Assembly (NCBI GenBank): GCA_019187105.1 | Contig: JABAQM010000001.1 | Coordinates: 496,001-560,000 of the forward strand | Reading direction: 5' to 3' | Source of the DNA: Fimbriimonadaceae bacterium | Lineage (GTDB): Bacteria > Armatimonadota > Fimbriimonadia > Fimbriimonadales > Fimbriimonadaceae | Length of the DNA stretch: 64,000 nt | In this document: positions 35,670 to 45,531 of the stretch, one piece after another | Position numbering within the stretch: position 1 is the first letter of the stretch | How the letters are laid out: each line of letters begins with the position of its first letter | Notes under the pieces: model-generated | Database searches by the model: none | What the model saw: the letters and a program-made list of their open reading frames with translations, nothing else | What the model was told of the DNA's origin: nothing | Made by a program: the position numbers and the translations under genes

Positions 35670-37010
35670 CTAGTTGTGAGTGACCTCGAGCTTGGCCATG
35701 TCGACGCGAAGCCGGTGCTTCTGGGCAGGCATGACGCCGACCTTTCGACCGCGCAGGGCCGTCTTCACCGTGCCGTCTCCGGCAACGACTGCTGCGATGT
35801 CTGTGGGGTTGGTCATCGAAGCGACACGAACCTTATCGACGTTCGGCGTGTTCTCGATCTCGATGAGGATATCGAAGAACGAGTTGTTGTTCGACGCGTT
35901 CACGAAACCTCCGCGAATCTCATGGTTGGCGAACTGCGACTGGCTTTCAAACGTTGCCTTCAGCTCGGTGATTCCGGTGGTGACCGGCGAGGTGAAGAAG
36001 AACGTGTAGCGAATCGACGGGATGTTGTTGTTGGCAACCGTCGTGTTGAACGCCACTGCGCGAATGTCGTCGCTGGTCGTAACCTTGCTGACGTCGTTCG
36101 TGCCTTCCTCCGCGCCCTGCGGTCCAAGCGTGTAGCTTGTCGGAGCGAGTACTTCGGTGATCGGGCCAGAACCGAGCTGGACGTATTGGTTGCCCGCGAT
36201 GTTGGCGAAGTTCACGGCTCGCGGCTCACCAAGGTTGCTGAGGCCGCCAACGCCGGCGATCACCTGGTTCGACAGGTAGTCGTGGAACAGGCCGTTGACC
36301 ATCGCCGAGATCTTCATGCTCGACGGGTTGCCGAGGCTGGCGAGCGGGATGCAGAACTCGACGCCGGTTCGGACATCGGCGGCGCCGTCGATCGAGAAGT
36401 CTGTCACGCCGGCCGCGTTCGAGTTGTTGATCGTCACCTTGAAGTTCTGGAAGTTGTCGCCTCCGCTCAGGGTGCCGTCGCTGACGGCCGTGGTGGTTCC
36501 CGCATAGGCGCCGTAGCCGCCGCCGCCCGGTTCAAGGATGGCTGCATTGGCGTACAGGTTGTAGGTGGTGTTGTCGCCGCCCGTGACGCTGAACCAGTAC
36601 TTGGGCGAAAAGTCGGCGTCGAAGGTCAAGCCGTTGCCGGTGCCGTCGTCGCCCATGCGGTTGAGGCCGTTGAAGTCCACGTCGGCATTGTCGCCGCGCA
36701 GCTTGTTCTGGCCGGGTACTCCGGTGTCGATGAAGAGCTCAAGCTTGTTGAAGTTCGACTCCAGGTTGCCGCTGACCACGACGTAGAGATTGCCGCCATC
36801 GATCTTGGCGAAGATGCCATCGATTTCGGAACCGGTCGCGAAGTCGACGAGCCCGACGAAGCTATCGCCAAACCCGGTCGGCGTATCTTGGACGGCGAGC
36901 GGATCGCCATAGAGACCCTCCGCGGTGCCGTCGACGACGATCTGGGCGAAGGCAGTGACGCTCATCAGCGTCGCCCCCGCGATCAACATTAGTTTCTTTA
37001 GATTGTTCAT
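35670..37010 (-). CDS. Secreted paralogue with C-terminal domain replacing the PEP-CTERM tag
   Basis: A 446-residue protein with signal peptide (about residues 1-23, cleavage near AFA). Residues about 24-285 match the neighbouring PEP-CTERM protein (NKLELFID, LRGDNADVDFNG, NRMGDDGTGNG, ISAMVNG). The last roughly 160 residues are unrelated to the neighbour's tag and form a new, beta-rich domain, for example ITELKATFESQSQF and KHRLRVDMAKLEV. No sorting signal is visible. The pair seems to have arisen by duplication with a change at the C-terminus. Function unknown. Confidence 0.8.
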   Translation of the reverse strand: MNNLKKLMLIAGATLMSVTAFAQIVVDGTAEGLYGDPLAVQDTPTGFGDSFVGLVDFATGSEIDGIFAKIDGGNLYVVVSGNLESNFNKLELFIDTGVPGQNKLRGDNADVDFNGLNRMGDDGTGNGLTFDADFSPKYWFSVTGGDNTTYNLYANAAILEPGGGGYGAYAGTTTAVSDGTLSGGDNFQNFKVTINNSNAAGVTDFSIDGAADVRTGVEFCIPLASLGNPSSMKISAMVNGLFHDYLSNQVIAGVGGLSNLGEPRAVNFANIAGNQYVQLGSGPITEVLAPTSYTLGPQGAEEGTNDVSKVTTSDDIRAVAFNTTVANNNIPSIRYTFFFTSPVTTGITELKATFESQSQFANHEIRGGFVNASNNNSFFDILIEIENTPNVDKVRVASMTNPTDIAAVVAGDGTVKTALRGRKVGVMPAQKHRLRVDMAKLEVTHN

Positions 37011-37061
37011 TTTTCTGCCTTCTCCTTCAGTTGCAAGATTCAGCTTTGCAAATCGTTTGTG

Positions 37062-37268
37062 CTACTTGGGTTGCTCGGTACCCCCGTCTATCTTCATGCC
37101 TTCTGCCTCATAGCGAGACATGGCTTCATTGGGCTTGATCTTCTCCGTTGCCGGAATGCTTCCGGAACCTCCAAAGGTCCCGGATGCAAACATAAAGATC
37201 ACCGCAGCCAGTGCGACAACGCCTGCGGCGATGCCCCAAAACTGCCCCGGTGTCAGTTCCTTTTTCAC
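37062..37268 (-). CDS. Small single-pass membrane protein coupled to the prepilin gene
   Basis: About 68 residues. A Lys-rich start (KKELTPGQFWG), one membrane helix (about residues 11-30) and a Gly/Ser/acidic tail (IPATEKIKPNEAMSRYE). GTG at 37268 overlaps the prepilin TGA as GTGA, so I prefer it over the longer in-frame form. Short helix-containing partners often follow DUF1559-type prepilin genes. A role in assembling or tethering that protein is possible but inferred. Confidence 0.7.
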   Translation of the reverse strand: MKKELTPGQFWGIAAGVVALAAVIFMFASGTFGGSGSIPATEKIKPNEAMSRYEAEGMKIDGGTEQPK

Positions 37269-38110
37269 TGGTCCTTTTCTCCTGGCAGGGCACATTCCGG
37301 CTTACCTACGTCCCAGCCCGAATCGAGACAAGAGATTCCCGTATCCCAGTAGGGATCGTTTCCGCTGGCTTCCGAATAGCCCTTTTGTTCATAGCCGGGG
37401 AAAACGGTTCCGACCGGCTTGTTGTCGGTCTTTCGCTTGCCACCCTTGCGGTAGTACTTGGCGTGGCTATCTACGAATCCCCAGTTGGCCCCGGTGGTGT
37501 GCGAGTAGCTGATCTCACCGTACTGCTCTTCGAGCGCGCGGGTGTTGCTGATCTCTGCGCAGAAGTACCAGTCGTCGCGAATCCACGGATCCTTTACGTA
37601 GCTGCGGGGGCACATTCGCCGCTCGCCGAGAGCAATCGTGTCGGCAGGCTGAATGATCGAACCCCTAGTCTTGGAGGGCTTCCGGTTGGGGTTGCTGCGT
37701 TCTTGTGCTGATTGGAATGGATTCGATGGAACCCCATAGCTTCGCCGCCAGATCCCGATAGTCGTTTCATACTTCGGGTTCGGGTCAGCCGGGGACATAA
37801 AGATGTGGCCGTTCTTGGCGTAGGGCTGGACGAGCTTGTCCCAGCTCATCGCAGGCGTGGGATCGCCACCATTAGGCGGGCCCCAGCCCACGCGCCAGCG
37901 AGGACAGAACATGTCGTCGGCGTCGTCAGAGTACATCTGCTGGGCAATGAGCACCTGCTTCATGTTGCTGATCGACTGAGTCTTCTTTGCCGCGTCCTTG
38001 GCCTGTGCGAAAACCGGGAAGAGGATCGCGGCCAAGATAGCAATGATGGCGATGACGACCAGCAGCTCGATGAGCGTAAAGCCGGATCGTCGGTTATGGA
38101 TAGGGTTCAT
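37265..38110 (-). CDS. Prepilin-like protein (type II secretion/DUF1559-like pseudopilin)
   Basis: A 281-residue protein with a prepilin N-terminus: basic start, cleavage-site GFTLIELLVVIAIIAILAAIL with Glu5, so PilD-type processing is expected. The C-terminal region is globular with a cysteine pair (SCLDSG and KPECALPG) and matches the length and N-terminal pattern of the DUF1559 class. It overlaps the amylase stop by ATGA and the small membrane gene by GTGA. Its partner role with the amylase is inferred from this arrangement. Confidence 0.85.
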   Translation of the reverse strand: MNPIHNRRSGFTLIELLVVIAIIAILAAILFPVFAQAKDAAKKTQSISNMKQVLIAQQMYSDDADDMFCPRWRVGWGPPNGGDPTPAMSWDKLVQPYAKNGHIFMSPADPNPKYETTIGIWRRSYGVPSNPFQSAQERSNPNRKPSKTRGSIIQPADTIALGERRMCPRSYVKDPWIRDDWYFCAEISNTRALEEQYGEISYSHTTGANWGFVDSHAKYYRKGGKRKTDNKPVGTVFPGYEQKGYSEASGNDPYWDTGISCLDSGWDVGKPECALPGEKDQ

Positions 38111-40209
38111 AGATGGCTCCTCTTGGTTGATTGCTTTGATGATTGAAATCGGTTGGTCGGCGCAGCGATAACGGCATCGAGCGGCGGAAGGGTCAAGGTC
38201 AGGCTGCGGCCCTGCAACGGCAACGGCTTCTGAGAGAACGCGTCGGAGAAACCCGCTGTTTTCGCGCTTGCCGGGATCGTCACCGTGACGGTTTGCACGG
38301 CTTCCGAACGGTTCGTGGCCACTACGACCAGCTCGCCACCGAGCTCACGCCCATAGACCGCGACCTTCTTGGCATCGTCGGCGTAGATAGCAACCGGATC
38401 GCCACTCTGCAACGCCTTCGACGAGCGCCTCAGGGCAATGAGTCGGCGATAGTGGGCGAGCATATCGTTATCCTTGGTCGCGAGGTCCCAGCGCATTCCC
38501 GCCCGGTTGGCTGGGTCGGCGCCACCCTCCATGCCAAGCTCTTCGCCGTAATAGATGCTCGGGGCGCCTACCCACGTTAGCTGGACCGTGGCGCCGAGTT
38601 TGGCGAGCCGGCGATCGCCGCCGCATTCGGTAATGAATCGCGGAGTGTCGTGACTAGACAGAAGATTGAGCTGGTTGCGCGAGGCCTGCGGCGCTAGCCA
38701 GCCGTACACATTCATCAGCCCGCTCAGGAACTGGCTTGCACTCGTTCGCCCTTGCGCGATGTGACCGAGCACCACGCCACGGAAGGGATAGTTCATCGAT
38801 GCATCCCACTGGTCGCCCTTCAGCCATTGGGAGGCATTGTCCCAAACCTCTCCGACGATCCAGATGTTCGGGTCGATGCCCTTAACTCGATCACGAAACT
38901 CCCGCCAGAACCACTGCGGCGGCTCATTGGCGACGTCCAAACGCCACCCGGCAAGGTCGGCCTGCTTGTGCCAGAAATTGACGGAATCCAATAGGTACTT
39001 CCTGGCGTCCGGCTGGGCGAGGTTGATCTTCGGCATTGACTCATAGCCCCACCATGCCTCGTAAGGCGGATTCTGTCGAACCTCGACCGGCCACGCCTTT
39101 ACGAAGAACCAATCTCGGTACTTTGAGTTCTGCTGGTTCTTGAGGAGGTCGGCAAACGGCGGGAAGGTCACGCCGACATGGTCGAAGATCTGGTCGAGGA
39201 CGGTGCGAATCCCGGCTTTCTTGAGGTCGCGGGTGAGCGCTCCAAACTCCTCGTTGGTCGAAAACTCCTCATCGACCTTGTAAAAGTCTGCGGGATCGTA
39301 GCGGTGGTTCGCTGGCGCCTCCATGATCGGGTTGATGTAGATGCCGTTCACGCCGAGGTCGGTGAGGTGGCTCATACGCTTCCGAATCCCGGCGGCGTCG
39401 CCGCCGAAGCGGTTGTAATACTTCGGCGCCGCATTCCACGGCTCGACGTCTTTTGGATCGTTGCCTTTATCGCCGTTCTCGAACCGGTCCGGGAAGATTT
39501 GGTAGAAGACCGTCCCTTCCACCCAGGAGGGCACCACGAACGGCTGATACTTCTTGGCGACAAGAACGAAGTCTTTCTTGTTCTGGAGCGCGGTCAAACC
39601 GTCGGGTCCGAGGCAATTGGCCGATGAACCGTCGACCAGGGCGAAGTGGTACTTGAGGTCGCTCTTCCGATCCCACGGAACGCCGATCTCATGGGTTTCC
39701 ACAAAGTCGTCCGCCGAGAGAACCCTGGTCGGAAGGCTCTTGCCGCCGGTTCGAAGCTCGATCTTGCCGACGTCGTTCGGGCGAACCTGGATGCGCAGCG
39801 TAAGCCTGCCACGGTCGTAGTTCAGGTCGGGAACCGTCTGCAGGTGCTTGACCGCACTGGCGGTGATGATGCCGTCGCCTCGTTTGGCCGGTTTTTGGTA
39901 ATCGGCGGGCAGCAGCATGAGAACGGAGTTGGTGTTGCCATTGCCGTCGTCCTCATTCTTAGCGGCCTTGGGGTCGACAATCCAATCGGAGTCGTTGAGA
40001 ACGAACTTGTAGTGGTGCTTCCCAAGTGGCAGCTTCAGCGTGATCGTGTAGCGGCCCGCCTTCTTCTCGAGCGGATTCGCCTTCTTGTTCCAGCCGTTGA
40101 ACGTGCCTGCCACGGTGACCGTCTGATAATCCTTCTCGGTCACGAGCTCGAACGTGTGGCTGGTGAGCGCTTGCGCGCCGGCCAGAAGCATGATGGCGGC
40201 CAGCGTCAT
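38107..40209 (-). CDS. Secreted GH13 alpha-amylase/neopullulanase-like enzyme
   Basis: About 700 residues. A signal peptide (about 1-15) is followed by an AMPK1_CBM/CBM48-like glycogen-binding domain (VTVAGTFNGWNKKANPL, KHHYKFVLN) and then the GH13 barrel. Catalytic residues are recognisable: the nucleophile in GWRLDVANEP, the acid in WIVGEVWDNA, and the transition-state Asp in LLSSHDTPRF. NPIMEAPANHRYDPADF is typical of the neopullulanase group. It likely hydrolyses alpha-glucan outside the cytoplasm. ATG at 40209 overlaps the LacI stop by ATGA; the end overlaps the prepilin start. Confidence 0.92.
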   Translation of the reverse strand: MTLAAIMLLAGAQALTSHTFELVTEKDYQTVTVAGTFNGWNKKANPLEKKAGRYTITLKLPLGKHHYKFVLNDSDWIVDPKAAKNEDDGNGNTNSVLMLLPADYQKPAKRGDGIITASAVKHLQTVPDLNYDRGRLTLRIQVRPNDVGKIELRTGGKSLPTRVLSADDFVETHEIGVPWDRKSDLKYHFALVDGSSANCLGPDGLTALQNKKDFVLVAKKYQPFVVPSWVEGTVFYQIFPDRFENGDKGNDPKDVEPWNAAPKYYNRFGGDAAGIRKRMSHLTDLGVNGIYINPIMEAPANHRYDPADFYKVDEEFSTNEEFGALTRDLKKAGIRTVLDQIFDHVGVTFPPFADLLKNQQNSKYRDWFFVKAWPVEVRQNPPYEAWWGYESMPKINLAQPDARKYLLDSVNFWHKQADLAGWRLDVANEPPQWFWREFRDRVKGIDPNIWIVGEVWDNASQWLKGDQWDASMNYPFRGVVLGHIAQGRTSASQFLSGLMNVYGWLAPQASRNQLNLLSSHDTPRFITECGGDRRLAKLGATVQLTWVGAPSIYYGEELGMEGGADPANRAGMRWDLATKDNDMLAHYRRLIALRRSSKALQSGDPVAIYADDAKKVAVYGRELGGELVVVATNRSEAVQTVTVTIPASAKTAGFSDAFSQKPLPLQGRSLTLTLPPLDAVIAAPTNRFQSSKQSTKRSHL

Positions 40210-41231
40210 GCCGCGGCACTCCTCGGTCCGCGCGACGAGCCCCGTCGAGAGAGCGAGCACGGAACGATCTCCCGCTGGCGGGAATCATGCCCGTTCTCGT
40301 TGAGAATGTCGAGCAATCGGCTGCAGGCGGTCGAAACGATCTGGTGAATATTGAGGTTTACGGAGGTTAGGCCGCCCGGTAGCATCTCGCAAATGCTGGT
40401 GTCGTTAAAGCTCACCACGCCAAGGTCTTCAGGGATGGAGAGCCGCAGTTCTCGCGCCGCGCTGAGGACGCCCATTGCCATGTAGTCGTCGAGAACCACG
40501 AGGGCATCCGGGCGGTCGTCGCCCTGAAGTGCCTGAAGCCCGGCCAGGTAGGCGGATCGCTGACCGAAATCCGCGTGCCACACAAAGCTCGGCAGATCGG
40601 CCTTCCAGAGCCCCTGCTTGTAGCCCTCGATCCGGGCCTCGCTCACGGTGACGCCCTTGGGACCCGCCACCATGCCGATCCTGCGGTAACCCTGCTCGAC
40701 CAGATGCTCGGTTGCCATTTCCGCCGCGAGAATGTTGTCGTTGTCGATCGAGACGACGCGCTGTTGGTCGCCGGGCGATCCGACGAGAACGAACGGAAAG
40801 CCCTCGTCCGAAAGTTTGGCGATCCGGCGATCCCTGGCTTCGCTCTCGATCAGAATCAGGCCATCCACGCGCCGGGATCGAAGGAGCTCGTCGTAGACCG
40901 CTTCCTGACTTCCCTTCGACTTGGCGACATCCACGCAAAGGTGATACGGAGTTTCGGCGAGGAAGTCGATGATCTCCGCGATAAAGAGTGAGAAGAAGGG
41001 ATCCTCCTGAAGGCTGCCCTCCGGTCGGCGAAGGACGAGGCCGATAAGGTTGGTTTGTTTGTTGCGGAGGGAACGGGCGCGAACGTCGGGCCGGTAGTTG
41101 TTCTCCTCCATCGCGACCAGGACGCGCTGGCGGATGTCGTCCTCGACGCGGGCGTCACCGGCAAGCACACGGGACACGGTCGCCTGCGACACGTTGGCTA
41201 TCTTTGCGATGTCCTGTTGCGTAACCCTCAT
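40206..41231 (-). CDS. LacI-family transcriptional regulator
   Basis: A 341-residue repressor. The N-terminal HTH is TQQDIAKIANVSQATVSRVL with the hinge helix NYRPDVRARSLR after it. The C-terminal periplasmic-binding-protein-like domain senses a sugar (GMVAGPKGVTVSEARIEGY, VVSFNDTSICEML). It is translated just before the secreted amylase and likely controls that operon in response to maltodextrin or a breakdown product. A perfect 12-bp palindrome lies 41 bases before its start. Confidence 0.93.
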   Translation of the reverse strand: MRVTQQDIAKIANVSQATVSRVLAGDARVEDDIRQRVLVAMEENNYRPDVRARSLRNKQTNLIGLVLRRPEGSLQEDPFFSLFIAEIIDFLAETPYHLCVDVAKSKGSQEAVYDELLRSRRVDGLILIESEARDRRIAKLSDEGFPFVLVGSPGDQQRVVSIDNDNILAAEMATEHLVEQGYRRIGMVAGPKGVTVSEARIEGYKQGLWKADLPSFVWHADFGQRSAYLAGLQALQGDDRPDALVVLDDYMAMGVLSAARELRLSIPEDLGVVSFNDTSICEMLPGGLTSVNLNIHQIVSTACSRLLDILNENGHDSRQREIVPCSLSRRGSSRGPRSAAA

Positions 41232-41271
41232 TGGCTGCTGTCCGGGCTCGGCGTCGTCGCCGCTACGTTGT

Positions 41272-41283
41272 GAATACGTATTC
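41272..41283. promoter_or_regulatory. Predicted LacI-family operator
   Basis: The sequence GAATACGTATTC is a perfect 12-bp palindrome with a central CG, the usual form of LacI-family operators. It stands 41 bases upstream of the LacI ATG and would let the repressor control itself and the genes downstream. No second copy was noticed near the other genes of the block. Confidence 0.6.
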
Positions 41284-41375
41284 CCGTACCCCTATGATAA
41301 CACGGGTTGAAGGAAAGTGGAAGGGTTTTGGACCATATTTTTTGATTTCCGTGGCGGTCCAGGATGGAGGTTCTT

Positions 41376-41416
41376 GAAAGAAAACGGGTCCCAGCGAATA
41401 TTCTCGCTGGGACCCG
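41376..41416 (-). terminator. Intrinsic terminator after rpoB
   Basis: A 13-bp perfect stem, CGGGTCCCAGCGA (41385-41397) and TCGCTGGGACCCG (41404-41416), closes a 6-base loop. On the minus strand it is followed by TTTTCTTTC. It lies 22 bases downstream of the rpoB stop, so the rpoB transcript ends here and does not continue into rpoC. Confidence 0.85.
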
Positions 41417-41437
41417 TCAAGCGAAAGAAGCCTCGAC

Positions 41438-44400
41438 TTAGTTGAAAAAGCCCACGCTTCGGGCGAGGCGAACGTCATCGCCGCCCGTCAGCTCGTCGAG
41501 ATCCTTGAGCGTCAGTTCCTTGTTCGCAGCGTCTTCGACCGAGACCTTCAGACACAGCGACCGCAGTTCGTTGACGAGAATCTTGAACGACTCCGGAATG
41601 CCCGGCTCGGCCAGCGATTCGCCCTTCACGATGCTCTCGTAAGCCTTAACGCGTCCCATGACATCGTCCGACTTGATCGTCAGCAGCTCTTGCAACGTAT
41701 AGGCGGCGCCATAGGCTTCGAGCGCCCAGACTTCCATTTCGCCGAAGCGCTGACCGCCGAACTGCGCCTTACCACCAAGCGGCTGCTGGGTGACGAGCGA
41801 GTACGGTCCAATCGAACGGGCGTGAATCTTCTCGTCGGCGAGGTGCTCCAGCTTGAGCATGTAGATGACGCCGACCGTGATCGGATTCGGCAGGGTGTCT
41901 CCCGTCAAGCCGTCGCGAACGATCGACTTGCAGCTGTGGGCATCGAGCCCGGCGCGGCGGAACACGTTGTGCTCGATCCGGTCCATGATCGAATCGTAGA
42001 CCTTGGCATCGGCCTTGAAGGCAGGCCCCATGCGCTCGGGAAGCTCCTCTGGAACCCAAGTGTCGATGTCGGCGTCGAGGAGTTCTCCCGTCGTCTTGGC
42101 GGGAGGGGCCGCGACGATCCGTGAGATGCGGTCGAGATTGGGTTCGTCCAGTTCCTTCAACCGCTTTTTCGTCCGCTCGAACATTTCGGGAACCGAATCG
42201 TCGAGTTCGAAAGCGACGCCGAGCAACAGCTCGGTATTGACGTAGGCCCGCATGGTCCTTCGCCGCAGCTCATTGGCGAGCCGCTCCATCTCCTCAAGAA
42301 TTTCACCTTCCGTGAAGCCTTCGAATGCGGGCGCCACATACTGGATCCCGAGATTCTTGCCGACGTAGCCGAGGTGAGTCTCCAGAATCTGGCCGATGTT
42401 CATTCGGCTTGGAACACCAAGCGGATTCAAGACGATGTCGACCGGAGTTCCGTCCTGGAGGAACGGCATATCCTCGACGGGCAGCACCTTGGAGATAACG
42501 CCCTTGTTGCCGTGGCGTCCCGCCATCTTGTCGCCGACCATGAGCTTTCGCTTCTGGGCGATGTAGACCTGCACCGTCATGTTGGTGCCGGCGGGCAGCT
42601 CGTCGCCGGGAAGCTGCAGCAGGGATTCGTCGCAGCGGTCGCACTGTAGGCGTTCGCGCTTCTTCGATTCCTTGTAGATGTGTCCGCAGCCTGTACAGGA
42701 ATACTTGTAGCGGCTGAAAACCTTGACGTCCACGACAGTTCCCTTTTCGCCGTGTGGCAGTCGCAGGGAAACGTCGCGCGTCTCTTCCGCCTTCTTTCCG
42801 AAGATCGCGATGATGAGCCGCTCTTCAGCGGTCATCTCGGTCTGCCCCTTTGGTGCAACCTTGCCCACGAGGATGTCCTCGGGCCGCACCTCGGCGCCGA
42901 TGCGAATGATGCCGTTTTCGTCGAGATCCTTTAGCGCATCTTCGCCGACATTCGGGATGTCGCGCGTGATTTCTTCGGGTCCAAGCTTGGTGTCCACCGC
43001 TTCGGTTTCGTGACGCTCGATGTGGATCGAGGTGAATACGTCGTCCTTGACCAGCCGCTCGCTGATGAGGATCGCGTCTTCATAGTTGTAGCCTCCCCAA
43101 GGCATGAACGAGACGAGCACGTTCTGGCCGAGGGCGAGACGTCCCTGGTCGCAGGTCGGGCCGTCAGCAAGGGGATCACCTTTGAGGACCCGCTGGCCAT
43201 GGTCGACAATCGGCCGCTGCGTAAAGCAGGTGGACTTATTGCTCTGGACCATGTGGTTCAGGTCGTAGCGATCCAGTTCGCCGTCGTCCGTTCGAACGTG
43301 AATCTCAAGCGCCGTGACCTTCTCGATGCGTCCGGTGCGATGTGCCACAACGGCGGCTCCGGAGTCAACCGCAGCAACGCGCTCGTGACCGGTACCGACG
43401 ATCGGAGCATCCGACCGCAGGCACGGCACCGCCTGCCGCTGCATGTTCGCGCCCATCAGAGCGCGGTTCGCGTCGTCGTTCTCAAGGAAGGGAATTAGTG
43501 AGGTGGCCACCGAGACGATCTGCACCGGCGACACGTCCATCAGGTCGACCTTTTCGCGCGGGACAATCGGGTAACTCGCGCCGTTGGCTTCCTTGTCACC
43601 GCCCGGACACCGGACCTGAACCCGCTCATGGATGATGAGGCCTTCCTCATCGATCCGCACGTCGGCAGGAGCGATGCGGTACTTATAGTCTTCTTGGGCG
43701 GTGAGATAAATGATCTCGCCGGTGACCTTTCCAGCCACGACCTTGCGGTACGGCGTCATGATAAATCCAAACTCGTCGATCCGCGCATGGGCGGTGAGCT
43801 GGCTGATGAGGCCGATGTTGGGTCCTTCCGGAGTCTCGATCGGACAGATGCGTCCGTAGTGCGAACGGTGGACGTCGCGTACTTCAAGTTTCGCGCTGGT
43901 GCGCTGGAGACCACCCGGTCCCAAGCTCGACAGTCGTCGCTTGTTCGTGAGCTCGCTCAGCGGATTCGTCTGATCCATAAACGTGCTGAGCTGGTTGCTA
44001 CTGAAGAAGCTCTTGATGCTCGCGCTGACCGGCTTGACGCTGAGGATGATGCCCGGCAGGAGATTCTCCTGGTCGGTGGAGGTCATTCGCTCGCGAGCAA
44101 CCTTTTCCATTCGCACGAAGCCGAGGCGAAGCTGACTCTGGAGTAGTTCGCCGATGCTCTTGACCCGCTTGTTGCGAAGGTCGTCGATGTCGTCCCGCTC
44201 GGCATCCTTCGCGAGATACGGCAGCATCGACATGAGCACACCGCAAAGGTCGTCGCTCGTGAGGTTTCGCGTGTCGATGGCGATCTCGAAGCCGAGCCGC
44301 TTGTTAAGGAATCGGCGTCCGACCTTGCCGAGGTCATATCGCTTGCGATCGAAGAACAGGCTATAGACAAGCTGCTTCGCACCCTCTTCGTTTGCGCCTT

Positions 44401-45460
44401 CACCGGGACGCAGCCGCTTGTAAAGGTCCAGCAGTGCCTCGCGCATGGTCGACGTCTTGTCGTGCTCGATCGTTGCGGAAACGAGAACCGGGACGTCGAG
44501 GACCATGACTTCGTCGAGCTCAAGTGACTCGATCTTTTTGGCCGTCTCTTTCTCGATCTTCTCGAGCCGCTTGACGACAACCTTCGAGCCCTCCATAACA
44601 TCCTCAGCCGCAAACTTGCCGGTCAGTTCTTCGGCAGTCGGCTTGCTCAGGCTGACTTCCTCGGAACAGGTGTAGAGAATCTCTTCGTTTGTCGCAAGTG
44701 CCGACTCAACCGTGATGACGCGGTCGAGGATCTCGGCGGGCAGCTTGTCCAGCAACTTCTGGGTCAGGATCGTTCGTGCCTCGACCAGCACCTCGCCGGT
44801 GCTCTCGTCAACGATGGGCTCGACGTTCTTCTTTTTGACCGCTTCTCGAATGGCCATCTGGAACTTCGCCCGACCCCACCGATCGATACCATGAAGTGCT
44901 TTGATCAGCTCCGTGATCGGAATCTTCTTGGTCTGGCTGACCTGGGTATGCACGACCATGTTCGAGTCGGATTCGACTTCGAGCCACGGCCCTTCCAGCG
45001 GAATGATGCGGGCCGAAACCAGCACCTGCATCGAGCTGTCCACGCCCTCTTCGTAGTACAAGCCCGGCGATCGGCTCAACTGGCTGACGATCACTCGCTC
45101 TCGACCATTGATGATAAAGGTGCCCTTGTCCGTCATCAACGGCAGATCGCCAAGATAAACCTCGGACTCGATGACCTCGCGATCGCGGCCGCCAAAACGG
45201 ACGGTCGCCTTTATCGGCGCCTCAAAGGTCATGTCGCGCTCGCGACAGTCCTGGATAGAGTATTTAGGCTCGCCGAGATGGAATCCAGCGAACTCGATGT
45301 AGTTGGTCTGGGTGAAGTCCCAAATCGGGCTAAATGTCTTAAAAAGTTCGGGTAAACCTTCTTCTAGAAACCACTGATAGCTGTTTAATTGAAGTTCGAT
45401 CAGATTCGGTACCTCGAGGTCACGGCCAATCCGCTTCGAGGTGGGCTGAACAACGCGCAT
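41438..45460 (-). CDS. rpoB: RNA polymerase beta subunit with Cys4 insertion
   Basis: The beta subunit of RNA polymerase, 1340 residues. Conserved blocks: [34 protein letters not shown] (rifampicin region), [32 protein letters not shown], and the C-terminal [27 protein letters not shown] cut into pieces here for brevity. A stretch before VYIAQKRK has two CxxC pairs (C922/C925 and C940/C943), a zinc-ribbon-like insertion. rpoC does not follow; a terminator lies 22 bases downstream. Upstream is dnaE in the same direction, 71 bases away. Confidence 0.98.
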   Translation of the reverse strand: MRVVQPTSKRIGRDLEVPNLIELQLNSYQWFLEEGLPELFKTFSPIWDFTQTNYIEFAGFHLGEPKYSIQDCRERDMTFEAPIKATVRFGGRDREVIESEVYLGDLPLMTDKGTFIINGRERVIVSQLSRSPGLYYEEGVDSSMQVLVSARIIPLEGPWLEVESDSNMVVHTQVSQTKKIPITELIKALHGIDRWGRAKFQMAIREAVKKKNVEPIVDESTGEVLVEARTILTQKLLDKLPAEILDRVITVESALATNEEILYTCSEEVSLSKPTAEELTGKFAAEDVMEGSKVVVKRLEKIEKETAKKIESLELDEVMVLDVPVLVSATIEHDKTSTMREALLDLYKRLRPGEGANEEGAKQLVYSLFFDRKRYDLGKVGRRFLNKRLGFEIAIDTRNLTSDDLCGVLMSMLPYLAKDAERDDIDDLRNKRVKSIGELLQSQLRLGFVRMEKVARERMTSTDQENLLPGIILSVKPVSASIKSFFSSNQLSTFMDQTNPLSELTNKRRLSSLGPGGLQRTSAKLEVRDVHRSHYGRICPIETPEGPNIGLISQLTAHARIDEFGFIMTPYRKVVAGKVTGEIIYLTAQEDYKYRIAPADVRIDEEGLIIHERVQVRCPGGDKEANGASYPIVPREKVDLMDVSPVQIVSVATSLIPFLENDDANRALMGANMQRQAVPCLRSDAPIVGTGHERVAAVDSGAAVVAHRTGRIEKVTALEIHVRTDDGELDRYDLNHMVQSNKSTCFTQRPIVDHGQRVLKGDPLADGPTCDQGRLALGQNVLVSFMPWGGYNYEDAILISERLVKDDVFTSIHIERHETEAVDTKLGPEEITRDIPNVGEDALKDLDENGIIRIGAEVRPEDILVGKVAPKGQTEMTAEERLIIAIFGKKAEETRDVSLRLPHGEKGTVVDVKVFSRYKYSCTGCGHIYKESKKRERLQCDRCDESLLQLPGDELPAGTNMTVQVYIAQKRKLMVGDKMAGRHGNKGVISKVLPVEDMPFLQDGTPVDIVLNPLGVPSRMNIGQILETHLGYVGKNLGIQYVAPAFEGFTEGEILEEMERLANELRRRTMRAYVNTELLLGVAFELDDSVPEMFERTKKRLKELDEPNLDRISRIVAAPPAKTTGELLDADIDTWVPEELPERMGPAFKADAKVYDSIMDRIEHNVFRRAGLDAHSCKSIVRDGLTGDTLPNPITVGVIYMLKLEHLADEKIHARSIGPYSLVTQQPLGGKAQFGGQRFGEMEVWALEAYGAAYTLQELLTIKSDDVMGRVKAYESIVKGESLAEPGIPESFKILVNELRSLCLKVSVEDAANKELTLKDLDELTGGDDVRLARSVGFFN

Positions 45461-45531
45461 TCACGCCTCCGGGAGTTTTGGGAACAGATAGGATACCTTC
45501 CTTCTGCACAAGCCGTCAAGGCAGCTTCGAA

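Noticed and set aside
35676-36992. 438-residue forward frame opposite the secreted paralogue
   Set aside because: Antisense of a gene with a clear signal peptide and paralogue. It is Val/Arg/Ala-rich with no domain.
41300-41380. Possible promoter boxes before the LacI gene
   Set aside because: TTCAAC and TTATCA candidates exist but no -10 box at a convincing spacing could be chosen.
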